NCBI RefSeq assembly: GCF_042666875.1
Contig: NZ_JBHTCX010000007.1
Span: 124,001 to 188,000, forward strand
Length of the DNA: 64,000 nt
From: Brachybacterium sp042666875
GTDB taxonomy: Bacteria; Actinomycetota; Actinomycetes; Actinomycetales; Dermabacteraceae
Direction of reading: 5' to 3'
Positions within the stretch are counted from its first letter, which is position 1. Every line of letters begins with the position of its first letter. Shown piece after piece: positions 49,311-56,953 of the stretch. The position numbers and the translations under genes are program-made. Below the pieces are notes generated by a model, which was not told where the DNA came from, did no database searches, and saw nothing but the letters and a program-made list of their open reading frames with translations.

Positions 49311-50869
49311 TGGCGTCCAAGAAGGACGACGACTGGCTGGGTGTCCTCCTCGGCGCCATCCTCGGCGGGCTGTTCATCGCCACGGCATGGATATTGCGAC
49401 GGCTCTGGGTCACGCTGGGCTGGCTCGCGTTGTTCGGTTTCGCTCTGTCGAAGGACGTCGAGGCCCTGAACTCGGTGCCTCTTCGATTCGTCGGTGTCGC
49501 GGTGCTCCTGGTGATCCTAATGGTGCTGTCGCGGCGGTTCCGGTGGCTTCGCAAGGCACTGCCAGTGGTGGCCGAAGTCGAGCGTGTACGAGAACAGAAG
49601 CGACGCAGGGTCGGCAACAAACTGCTGCGGGACTTTGGGTTCATCGACAGCAACGACCCAACCGCGTACCGGACGGCGTTCTCGCGTGGGGTGTGGACGA
49701 TCGACGCACCGCTCGCCACGCTGACCGATCCGCTCTCGGTGGAAAACGCGGTGCGTGATCGGCTCGCGGTCATCGACGGTGCCCAGGACGTCCAGATCGA
49801 GCAGACGGACGTCGGCGGGCACTACCGGATTACATCCCTGAGCGACGCACGCAGGGATCCCAGGGCGGAGATGACCCCCCTGGAGCAGCCGTTGTCGTGG
49901 GACGGGGACTGGGACGCCGTGCCGTACGGGTTGCGCGCCGATGGAAGTCTGGCGACGCATCGAGTGCGGGAGTGCAGCGGCACCGTGGTTGGCGGACTCC
50001 CGGGCGGCGGCAAGACGGGCGGTTTGACCGCGCTGTTGAGCGTCCTCGTCCCGTGCGCCGCCGTGCAGTTCCTCGTCTGGGACGGCAAGGGTGGTCACGA
50101 CTGGGGTTGGCTGGCCCCGCGCGCCTCGCTGTTCAATCGGGACGATGAGGACCGGGAGCGGATCGCCCTAGAGCTGGAGGCTGTCGTGGGGGTGATGCGA
50201 GACCGGTTGGACCGGATGGTCGACCTGCGGGGCGGTCCCTCGATCTGGGACACGGGCGGACCTTCGATTGACATGCCGCTGCTGGTGCTGGTTATCGATG
50301 AGTGTCAGGCGATCCTCGACAAGGAGCTGATCCCGAGGGACGACAAGGAGGCGCTCCGCTATCGGCAGCGGACGGAGGCGGCGATCTCGGTTCTGGTCCG
50401 CAAGGGTCGGTCGGTGGGTGTGTGGGTGATCCCGACGACGCAGAAGCCGACCAGCGACTCGCTCCCGACCACCATCGGGTCCAACGCCGCCAGTGCCATC
50501 GCCTTCCGTGTGAAGACCCATGAAGCAGAGCGGGCGATCATGGGCACCGCCCCGGGGCCGAGCGATCCGACGGCCACGGGTTTGCCTGCCGTGCCGGGAT
50601 ACGCGGTCGTCTCGTCCGAGAGCGGTGACCGTGAGGTGGTCCGGTTCGGGTACCTGCCGGTGGATGCCGCCGCGCGGACTGCACACGAGTCCTCGAACTT
50701 ACGGCGAGCAGTCATCGGCCCCATCATCAGGCCGACGGTACCCACCGAGGGGCCGTCACCCGAGGGCGAGTCGAAAAACGACGCCACTGCGGGAGAGGCG
50801 CGGGACGAACAGACGCCTCGCCCCCGACACAAGCGAGCCCCTCGGAAGTCCCGCACGGAGGCGGCGTGA
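49310..50869 (+). CDS. FtsK/SpoIIIE-type DNA translocase (TraB/TraSA-like)
   Basis: A 519-residue membrane-anchored ATPase for conjugative transfer of double-stranded DNA. Two N-terminal helices (LLGAILGGLFIATAWILRRL and VAVLLVILMVLSRRFR). The P-loop is VVGGLPGGGKTGGLTALLSV near residues 226-245; Walker B LLVLVIDECQAIL near 330; the later GSNAASAIAFRVKTHEAERA matches the TraB motor core. A Pro/Arg-rich tail (PRPRHKRAPRKSRTEAA) may contact DNA or another subunit. In AICEs one such protein can suffice for mycelial DNA transfer; family knowledge. Confidence 0.92.
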   Translation: MASKKDDDWLGVLLGAILGGLFIATAWILRRLWVTLGWLALFGFALSKDVEALNSVPLRFVGVAVLLVILMVLSRRFRWLRKALPVVAEVERVREQKRRRVGNKLLRDFGFIDSNDPTAYRTAFSRGVWTIDAPLATLTDPLSVENAVRDRLAVIDGAQDVQIEQTDVGGHYRITSLSDARRDPRAEMTPLEQPLSWDGDWDAVPYGLRADGSLATHRVRECSGTVVGGLPGGGKTGGLTALLSVLVPCAAVQFLVWDGKGGHDWGWLAPRASLFNRDDEDRERIALELEAVVGVMRDRLDRMVDLRGGPSIWDTGGPSIDMPLLVLVIDECQAILDKELIPRDDKEALRYRQRTEAAISVLVRKGRSVGVWVIPTTQKPTSDSLPTTIGSNAASAIAFRVKTHEAERAIMGTAPGPSDPTATGLPAVPGYAVVSSESGDREVVRFGYLPVDAAARTAHESSNLRRAVIGPIIRPTVPTEGPSPEGESKNDATAGEARDEQTPRPRHKRAPRKSRTEAA

Positions 50870-51138
50870 TGGCGTCGGCATCGCGGGCGTGGGTGGTCGA
50901 GGCTGCTTGCGCCCGCCCGGCGGCCAGCGCGCTTCCCTGGACCGCCGAGTACGCGCTCGGGACAGAGCGTCGGGAAATGACCGGGATATGCGCCTCCTGC
51001 CCGGTTCGGCCGGACTGTCTCGCCGAGGCGCTCCGGGACCGTCCCACGGCGGGGTTCTGGGCAGGCAGGGACTACACCGTCCCCGAGGCTGCGGAGCAGT
51101 ACGTGCAGAACCCGGGGGTGGTGACTCATGGGGCGTGA
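50869..51138 (+). CDS. WhiB-like Fe-S regulator on the AICE
   Basis: An ~89-residue WhiB-family protein. The four cluster cysteines are in EAACARPAAS (first) and CASCPVRPDC (second to fourth), the family C-x(n)-C-x2-C-x5-C. The turn GFWAGRDYT replaces the usual G-[VI/W]-W-G-G. The C-terminal basic helix is short. WhiB proteins bind [4Fe-4S] and partner sigma factors. Starts at ATG 50869 or the GTG one codon before, overlapping the FtsK stop; its end overlaps the replication gene by 11 bases. Confidence 0.88.
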   Translation: MASASRAWVVEAACARPAASALPWTAEYALGTERREMTGICASCPVRPDCLAEALRDRPTAGFWAGRDYTVPEAAEQYVQNPGVVTHGA

Positions 51139-52621
51139 GGATCTGGTCGCCGGATACGTCTCCGCGCGGATGCCAGGAGCCGGAGTCCTGCCGGACCTCG
51201 ACCTCACGGCTCTGACCGATGCGGCTCAGGAAGCGGCGGAATCGCGAATCCGTGCGGGGTCGTGGTCGGCGTGGAGCGATGCTGCACAGAGAGTGCAGTG
51301 GTGCTCGCACCCGGTGCGTCTACGAGGCTCGTCGGTCACGGTAGACACGGTGACCGGTGCGCTTGACACTTTCTCGTCCTCGCAAGTTGGCGGCGTGGTG
51401 CGCGTCCCCTGCGGGAACCGGCGCGCGGACAGATGCTCCGCCTGCTCCCGGGTTTACGCGCGCGACACTTTCGAGCTGATCCGCACCGGGCTGCTGGGAG
51501 GGAAGCAGGTACCGGAGTCGGTGGCCGACAATCCGCTGGTGTTCGCAACGCTCACCGCGCCCTCGTTCGGGCACGTCCACGGGGTGCGCAACGGCGGTCG
51601 GTGCCGTCCTCGGCAGGATGCGGAGACCTGCCCTCACGGTCGGCTGCTCAGCTGCCACAAGGTCCATGACGATGCCGATGACCAGGTGGGGTCGCCGCTC
51701 TGCTGGGAGTGCTACGACTGGACGTCGGCAGTGGTTTGGCAGTGGCACGCACCGGAGCTGTGGCGACGCACGACCATCGCCCTGCGTCGTGCGCTGGCCG
51801 GGTACCTCGGGGTGACAAGTACCGGCCTGCGGAAGATCGCCACGGTGCAGTACGCGAAGGTGGCGGAGTTCCAGGCGCGCGGGCTCGTGCACTTCCATGC
51901 GCTCATCCGGCTGGATGGCCCCGATGGGCCCGGCTCCCCGGCTCCGCTCGGTGGTCTGACGCTGGCGAGGCTGGTAAAGCAGGCCGTACGAGGTGTGCAG
52001 GTAGAGGCATCTCCGGTCGATGGTGCGGACGTGCCGCGCGTGCTGCGCTTCGGTGTGCAGTTCGATGCGCGGACCGTGCGCACTGGACGGCCGGGGGGAT
52101 TCCTTGACGACGTGCGCTCCAGCGATGAACTGCACGCCGGGCAGGTGGCCGGATACTTGGCGAAGTACGCGACGAAATCGACCAGCGAGAGCGGTGTTCC
52201 ACGCCCGCACCACCGGCGGATGGAACACGAGTGCATCGACCTCTCCCAGCGCGCGATGACGTGCGACCCGGACTCCTCGTACTTCTTGCTGGGGAAGTGG
52301 GCACGGATGCTCGGATTCCGGGGTCACTTCTCCACGAAATCTCGTGCGTACTCGGTGACCCTCGGCCGACTCCGAGCAGCCAGGCGTCGGTTCGCGCGAC
52401 TGAAGGCGGAGTCGGAGCGCGCGGGAGAACCGCTCGACCTGGCGGACCTCGAAGCACGACTGTTGGCCGACGACGACACGACGCTGGTGGTCTCCTCCTC
52501 CTGGGAGTTCGTGGGAAGCGGTTGGGGGAGTCAGGGCGACAAGGAACTCGCCGACGCTGCGGCCGCACGTGCCCGGGAGTACGCCCAGTTTGTCGCAACC
52601 AGGGTCAACGAGGATCGGTGA
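51128..52621 (+). CDS. RepSA-like replication initiator
   Basis: A 497-residue rolling-circle-type initiator of AICEs (RepSA family). Cysteine-rich Zn region: VPCGNRRADRCSACSRVYAR near residues 97-116 and LSCHKVHDDADD/CWECYDW further on. Core: NPLVFATLTAPSFGHVHGVR near 136-155, then LWRRTTIALRRALAGYLG and the HUH-like YAKVAEFQARGLVHFHALIR near 241-260 with H-F-H. Later LAKYATKSTSESG carries a possible catalytic Tyr (AKYATK). The full length is present. Translated from an ATG inside the WhiB end. Confidence 0.9.
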   Translation: MGREDLVAGYVSARMPGAGVLPDLDLTALTDAAQEAAESRIRAGSWSAWSDAAQRVQWCSHPVRLRGSSVTVDTVTGALDTFSSSQVGGVVRVPCGNRRADRCSACSRVYARDTFELIRTGLLGGKQVPESVADNPLVFATLTAPSFGHVHGVRNGGRCRPRQDAETCPHGRLLSCHKVHDDADDQVGSPLCWECYDWTSAVVWQWHAPELWRRTTIALRRALAGYLGVTSTGLRKIATVQYAKVAEFQARGLVHFHALIRLDGPDGPGSPAPLGGLTLARLVKQAVRGVQVEASPVDGADVPRVLRFGVQFDARTVRTGRPGGFLDDVRSSDELHAGQVAGYLAKYATKSTSESGVPRPHHRRMEHECIDLSQRAMTCDPDSSYFLLGKWARMLGFRGHFSTKSRAYSVTLGRLRAARRRFARLKAESERAGEPLDLADLEARLLADDDTTLVVSSSWEFVGSGWGSQGDKELADAAAARAREYAQFVATRVNEDR

Positions 52622-52636
52622 AAGGTGGAGAACAAC

Positions 52637-52942
52637 ATGGCGACGCAAAAGAAGGACGATGCGGAGCGTCGGGAACGGGCGCTGATCGGGAAAGCGATGT
52701 TCGGTGACGTGACCGATGCCGACATTGAGCATCTGAGAAGAGCGCAGGGTGGACGGCGGGGAGCGGTGATGAACGAGTACATGACGAGCGCTGAGGTCGC
52801 CCGGTTGCTGCGGGTGGACAAGTCGACTGTGTGCCGGTGGAGGCAGTCGGGGATGGGTCCGCGGGTCACGTGGCTGTCGCCCTCCCTGCCTCGCTATGCC
52901 CGGGCGGACGTCGAGGAGTGGCTGCGCGGGGTGGCGGCGTGA
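52637..52942 (+). CDS. excisionase-like helix-turn-helix protein
   Basis: A 101-residue protein with a C-terminal HTH: EYMTSAEVARLLRVDKSTVC and RWRQSGMGPRVTWL, the MerR-like Xis pattern, then RYARADVEEWLRG. The N-terminal half is charged (ATQKKDDAERRERALIGKAM). The ATG at 52637 follows AAGGTGGAG with good spacing; a GTG 12 bases earlier is less likely. It ends overlapping the integrase GTG (GTGA). Xis would help remove the element. Confidence 0.88.
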   Translation: MATQKKDDAERRERALIGKAMFGDVTDADIEHLRRAQGGRRGAVMNEYMTSAEVARLLRVDKSTVCRWRQSGMGPRVTWLSPSLPRYARADVEEWLRGVAA

Positions 52943-54006
52943 GCGTCGACAAGCTGCCCTCGGGCCGCTTCCGCGTGAGAGTGAAGCGTGGCCGCCTGGT
53001 CGTCTCCACCAAGACGTTCGATCGGAAGAAGGACGCTCTCGCATGGGAGGCCGCCGAACGGGTGCACCTGGCAGGCGGCTTCGACCCCCGGCTCGGGAAG
53101 TCGACCACGGTCGCGGTGGCAGTGACGGAGTTTCTGGCCGAGAGGGAGGGCAGAGTCGCGGGCTCGACGGTGGCGACGGATCGACGGTTCCTGAACGCCC
53201 TACCGGTGAGTATCGGGCGCTCTCCGGTCGGGGAACTGACTCATGCGGAGATCGAGCGGTACGTGCATCGGCTGCGGGTATCGGCCGGGACGAAGAAGCG
53301 CGCGATCACCTCGCTATCGGCGTTCTTCGGTTGGGCGGTGCAGCGCGGGTATCGCATGGACAACCCTGCTCAGGGTATCCGTGTAGCAGGAGAAGCGTCT
53401 GTGCACTCGGCGACCATGGCGACGTGGGATGACGTAGAGCAGATGGCTGCGGCTATCAAGGATCCGGGGTACCGGCTCTACATACGCGTGATGGCCTACA
53501 CGGGCCTGCGACCGGGAGAGATGCGCGCTCTACGAGTTGGTGACGTTTCGGGTGGTCGGCTGCGCGTGCTGAGGTCACACCCGGAAGGCCATCGCGAGAA
53601 GGACGTGAAGAACCACCAGGCGCGGTTCGTCCCGGTAGCAGTTGCGGTCCGTGCGGACCTCGAACAGCACATCGCGCATCGGTCGCCGCGGGAGCGAGTG
53701 TTCACCGCGCCGGGAGGGGGACTAATCGCGTCCCGGAACCTGCGGCGCGATGTGCACTGGGCGAGGATCGCGCCGGATCTGCGGTTGTACGATCTGCGCC
53801 ACGTCGCCGTCTCCGAGTGGGTTCGTGCCGGGGTGCCGCTGGCGACCGTCCGGACCTGGGCACGGCACTCGTCCCTCGACCTCACGTCCCGATACACCCA
53901 CGTAGCCGGGAGCGAAGATGCGGCGGCGCTGGAGCTGGTCAACGGACGTGCGGGTGTCACGCGGGGGTCACACGAGGTCGGCGGATCGCTGGAGGAGGCG
54001 AATTGA
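52939..54006 (+). CDS. tyrosine integrase of the AICE
   Basis: A 355-residue site-specific recombinase. The N-terminal arm-binding domain is SVDKLPSGRFRVRVKRGRLV with FDRKKDALAWEA. The core-binding domain covers ~65-160. Catalytic residues: Arg in YTGLRPGEMRALRVGD near 190, Lys region NHQARFVPV, box II LYDLRHVAVSEWVRAGVP (R near 290; the usual first His is Tyr), His in VRTWARHSSLDLTSRY near 311, and Tyr in SRYTHVAG near 319. Start is GTG. It integrates into tRNA-Arg(CCT), whose 3' end lies 25 bases after its stop. Its 3' end carries candidate arm sites. Confidence 0.93.
   Translation: MSVDKLPSGRFRVRVKRGRLVVSTKTFDRKKDALAWEAAERVHLAGGFDPRLGKSTTVAVAVTEFLAEREGRVAGSTVATDRRFLNALPVSIGRSPVGELTHAEIERYVHRLRVSAGTKKRAITSLSAFFGWAVQRGYRMDNPAQGIRVAGEASVHSATMATWDDVEQMAAAIKDPGYRLYIRVMAYTGLRPGEMRALRVGDVSGGRLRVLRSHPEGHREKDVKNHQARFVPVAVAVRADLEQHIAHRSPRERVFTAPGGGLIASRNLRRDVHWARIAPDLRLYDLRHVAVSEWVRAGVPLATVRTWARHSSLDLTSRYTHVAGSEDAAALELVNGRAGVTRGSHEVGGSLEEAN
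53952..53971 (+). repeat. candidate integrase arm sites, right end
   Basis: GGGTGTCAC (53952-53960) and GGGGGTCAC (53963-53971), 11 bases apart, matching the left pair in spacing. They lie inside the 3' end of the integrase gene. Confidence 0.55.
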
Positions 54007-54030
54007 AGCGCGTTGATGCTGGTCAGACTT

Positions 54031-54073
54031 GTGCCTCCGGCGCGATTCGAACGCGCGACACCCGCTTTAGGAG
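54031..54073. repeat. attR: 43-bp repeat inside tRNA-Arg
   Basis: Identical to 44578-44620. It covers the 3' part of the intact tRNA-Arg (T-arm, variable region and anticodon stem), so tRNA function is kept after integration. Confidence 0.93.
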
Positions 54074-54104
54074 AGCGGTGCTCTATCCCCTGAGCTACGG
54101 AGGC
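54032..54104 (-). tRNA. tRNA-Arg(CCT)
   Basis: A 73-nt cloverleaf on the minus strand. Acceptor GCCTCCG pairs with CGGAGGC; discriminator A; no CCA. D-arm TAGCTCAGGGGATAGAGCA; anticodon loop CTCCTAA (anticodon CCT, reads AGG); T-arm GCGCGTTCGAATCGCGC. Its 3' half is the integration target of the AICE. Confidence 0.96.
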
Positions 54105-54211
54105 GGACCGGCCCCGTGGACCGGTGCCCGCATGTGTCGTTGTGTGGCGCGCTGGTCATCGCCATGACACATGGGCCCGGCCATCGTAGCGCCCCGTGGC
54201 AGGATCGACCC

Positions 54212-55735
54212 ATGTCGAGGCACCGTCACGAGATCACCGCCACCGTCACCAGTGTGGTGCTGGCCGGGGGCAGCTCCTCCCGTCTGGGCGGCGAGGACAA
54301 GACCCGTCTGCGCATCGCCGGCGCCCCCGTGCTGGAGCGGGTGCTGCGCGCCGCGCCCACCGGACGGCGCGTCGTCGTCGGGCCGGCGACCGATGACGGT
54401 GCCGACCTCGCGGGCCGCCACGGGGCCCACTTCGTCCGCGAGGATCCTCCGGGGTCCGGCCCGCTGGCCGCGCTCGCCCGTGGTGTCGGCGAGCTCACGC
54501 GGGCGGACGACGGGGAGTCCGGGGTCGACCACATCGGCACCGCCGGCGTGCAGACGGTGCTGGTGCTCGGCGGGGACATGCCGTTGCTGCGCCCCGAGAC
54601 CCTCTCCGCCCTGTGTGCCGACAGCGCGGCCACCGGGCGCGTGGCGGCGCTCGCCGACGGCGACGACCGCACCCAGTACCTGTGCGCCGCCTGGCCCCTG
54701 GCCAGGCTGCTCGACGCCCTGGCCGCGGTGGAGAACCCGGAGGGCGGCTGGGCGGACGGCAGCCTGCGCAGCCTCTACGCGCAGCTGGGGGAGGGTGAGC
54801 TGACGACCCGCGCCGCCATCGGAGCGGAGGCGACCGACGTGGACACCCCCGAGTCCCTCGCCGAGGCGCATCGCGCCGCCGGCCCGCGCATCGCTCTGGC
54901 GCAGATCACCGTCAGTGAGGAGTTCGAGACGACGGCACTCAGGGTCCGCCGCGCGGTCGCCGACGCCGCAGCCGCCGGGGCCCACTTGGTGCTGCTGCCC
55001 GAGGCGACCCTGACCCCGTTCGGCACGGACCTGCGTCGCGCCGCGGAGGCCCATCACGACGCCTTCGAGTCCCTCCTCCAGGAGCTGGCCGACCAGCACG
55101 CCCTCGTCATCGCGGCGGGGTCCTTCACCACCGCCGACGCCGACCGTGTGCACAACACGGTCATCGTCCGCGGCCCCGCTCCGGGCAGCCACGCCACCGC
55201 CGCCGCGACCGACGACGCGGGCGGCGCGGCCGACGACCCGATCCATCTCGAGTACCGCAAGATCCACCTCTTCGATGCCTACGGCCACCGTGAGTCCGAC
55301 ACCGTCGCTCCCGGCCACGAACTCGTGACGATCGACCTCCATGGCACCCGCCTGGGCCTTGCCACCTGCTATGACGTGCGCTTCGCCGAGCAGTTCACGG
55401 CCCTGGCCCGTCGCGGCGCCGAGGCGATTCTGCTTCCGCTGGCGTGGGCCGACGGGCCCGGCAAGAGCGAACAGCTGCGGCTGCTGCTGCAGGCCCGTGC
55501 GCTGGACTCGACCAGCGTCGTCCTCGCCGCCGACCAGGCACCGCCGGCGGACTACGCAGGCCGTGCGGCCCGTGGAATCGGCCAGAGCGCCGTCATCGGC
55601 CCCCTCGGTCAGATCCGGCAGGAGCTCGGGCGTGAGGAGGGCATGCTCGTGGTCGATCTCGACCTGGCGGAGATCGCCGCCGCCCGCGCCGCCCTGCCCG
55701 TTCTGGAACACGCTGCGGACCTCCCGCCTGCGTGA
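54212..55735 (+). CDS. fusion: MobA-like nucleotidyltransferase + nitrilase-fold amidase
   Basis: A 507-residue two-domain protein. N-terminal domain (~1-220) is MobA-like: VTSVVLAGGSSSRLGGEDKT near residues 11-30 and TVLVLGGDMPLLRPETLSAL near 115-134, the nucleotide/Mg2+ sites. The C-terminal domain (~230-500) is a carbon-nitrogen hydrolase: Glu in LLPEATLTPFG near 267, Lys in YRKIHLFDAYG near 350, and Cys in LGLATCYDVRF near 388, a complete catalytic triad. The domains are joined by DVDTPESLAEAHRAAGPRIA. ATG 54212 is used; the upstream frame overlaps tRNA-Arg. The substrate is unknown; the fusion is unusual. Confidence 0.88.
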   Translation: MSRHRHEITATVTSVVLAGGSSSRLGGEDKTRLRIAGAPVLERVLRAAPTGRRVVVGPATDDGADLAGRHGAHFVREDPPGSGPLAALARGVGELTRADDGESGVDHIGTAGVQTVLVLGGDMPLLRPETLSALCADSAATGRVAALADGDDRTQYLCAAWPLARLLDALAAVENPEGGWADGSLRSLYAQLGEGELTTRAAIGAEATDVDTPESLAEAHRAAGPRIALAQITVSEEFETTALRVRRAVADAAAAGAHLVLLPEATLTPFGTDLRRAAEAHHDAFESLLQELADQHALVIAAGSFTTADADRVHNTVIVRGPAPGSHATAAATDDAGGAADDPIHLEYRKIHLFDAYGHRESDTVAPGHELVTIDLHGTRLGLATCYDVRFAEQFTALARRGAEAILLPLAWADGPGKSEQLRLLLQARALDSTSVVLAADQAPPADYAGRAARGIGQSAVIGPLGQIRQELGREEGMLVVDLDLAEIAAARAALPVLEHAADLPPA

Positions 55736-55800
55736 GCGCGCCCGGCACGTGTGATCGAGGGCATGCTCGGGCTCTCAGAGCTCAGGCGTAGCCTGCTCCC

Positions 55801-56454
55801 GTGATTTCTCGAGCATCCCGCGACCTGCACACCGTCCCCGCCGCGCTGATCGGGCTGGCCGCCGCCGTGATAGTGGCTCTCACGCTGCTGCCCGCGCCGG
55901 CGCACGCCCACGACACGCTGATCTCCACGGATCCGGCCGACGGGGACACGCTCGAGACCTCGCCCGATGACATCACGCTGACCTTCTCCGCCGACGTGCT
56001 CGAGGTGAGCCCCGTCGTCCGCATCAGCGACGAGTCCGGCGAGACCCTGAGCGAGATCACGCCGAGCGTCGAGGGGCCGACCGCGACGGCGGAGCTCGAG
56101 GAGCCGCTGCCGGCCGGCACGTACACGGTCGAGTGGCGGGTCGTCTCCTCGGACGGCCACCCGATCGAGGGCACCTTCGACATCACCGTCGAGCAGGACA
56201 CCGACGCCGGCGCGGCCGCCGATCCCGCGGCCAGCGACGGTGGCGGCCAGTCGAGCGACGGGGGAGAAGCCGCGTCCAGCGACGCCGGAGGAGCCGCGCA
56301 GAGCGATGCCGGCGGGGCCGAGTCCAGCGCAGCATCCCAGGAGGAGCCCGCCGGTCAGAACGGGTCGATGATGCCGTGGCTGCTCGGGATCGTCGGTGTC
56401 GCCGTCGTCGGCGTGGCCATCGCGGCGTTCTTCACCCTGCGCAAGCGGTCCTGA
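55801..56454 (+). CDS. CopC-domain protein, membrane-anchored
   Basis: A 217-residue exported protein of the CopC family (copper binding). Signal: AALIGLAAAVIVALTLLPAP ends in AHA|HDTLIS, so the mature N-terminus begins with His, the usual copper ligand. STDPADGDTLETSPDDITLT and the C-terminal EWRVVSSDGHPIEGTF (the second His ligand region) match CopC. A long Ala/Gly/Ser/Asp linker (~140-180) leads to a final helix (WLLGIVGVAVVGVAIAAFFT) and RKRS. GTG start. No CopD or Cu-ATPase is adjacent. Confidence 0.88.
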   Translation: MISRASRDLHTVPAALIGLAAAVIVALTLLPAPAHAHDTLISTDPADGDTLETSPDDITLTFSADVLEVSPVVRISDESGETLSEITPSVEGPTATAELEEPLPAGTYTVEWRVVSSDGHPIEGTFDITVEQDTDAGAAADPAASDGGGQSSDGGEAASSDAGGAAQSDAGGAESSAASQEEPAGQNGSMMPWLLGIVGVAVVGVAIAAFFTLRKRS

Positions 56455-56552
56455 GGGGGCGTGCGCCGGACGGGAGCGGGGGAGGAGCCGCCCGTCTCCG
56501 AGTGATACCCCCCGCGAACGTCTCGATCCCGCGCACGGGCCCCCGCGCATGA

Positions 56553-56586
56553 AAGAGCCCCCGGTGCCGCAGCACCGGGGGCTCTT
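56553..56586. terminator. terminator between convergent copC-like and MT0933-like genes
   Basis: A perfect 15-bp stem (AAGAGCCCCCGGTGC with GCACCGGGGGCTCTT) and a 4-base loop CGCA. Confidence 0.88.
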
Positions 56587-56606
56587 CGATCACGACGGGA
56601 CGGTGA

Positions 56607-56807
56607 TCAGTTCCCGCCCTGGTTCTCGTCGCCGCCGAGGCCCAGCTGATCGCGGGCGGCGTCGGCCCCGCTGTCGACCTGCTCGTCGAACTGATCCGGA
56701 GTGCGCTCCTTGATCTGCTCGGCCGCCGCGTCGATACCCTGCTCGGCCTGCTCGGAGTTCTCGCCGGCGAAGTCCTTCGCCTTGTTCAGCGCGTCATCGA
56801 AACCCAT
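56607..56807 (-). CDS. MT0933-like small acidic protein, 66 aa
   Basis: MGFDDALNKAKDFAGENSEQ begins the protein; EQGIDAAAEQIKERTPDQFD and EQVDSGADAARDQLGLGGDE complete it. This is the pattern of Rv0909/MT0933-type proteins (sometimes called antitoxins; CsbD-like length and helicity). ATG has AAAGGGTG upstream. No toxin partner is adjacent. A more basic relative lies at 14.6-14.7 kb. Confidence 0.78.
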   Translation of the reverse strand: MGFDDALNKAKDFAGENSEQAEQGIDAAAEQIKERTPDQFDEQVDSGADAARDQLGLGGDENQGGN

Positions 56808-56953
56808 GATGGTCACCCTTTCGTTCGCGGAACCGCCCCACATCCGGGGCGACGCGGTCAACCTACGTCGCTGTGAAGCGTGACTCAAACGTGACCTTCA
56901 AACTGGCCGCGAACTGACCGGTTCTGCCCGAATAACCCCCTCACCGGGACGAG

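Larger units (their letters stand above)
44578..54073 (+). mobile_element. actinomycete integrative and conjugative element (AICE) in tRNA-Arg(CCT)
   Basis: About 9.5 kb bounded by an exact 43-bp direct repeat of the tRNA-Arg 3' part. At the right end the repeat is part of the complete tRNA; at the left only the fragment remains. Next to the right repeat, in order, are a tyrosine integrase, an excisionase-like HTH protein, a RepSA-like initiator, a WhiB-like protein, an FtsK/TraB-like translocase, an SCO3933-like protein and a GntR/KorSA-like repressor. This is the standard AICE (pSAM2-type) set for replication and double-stranded DNA transfer. The left third carries cargo of lower GC. No obvious decay, so it could be functional. 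Confidence 0.93.
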
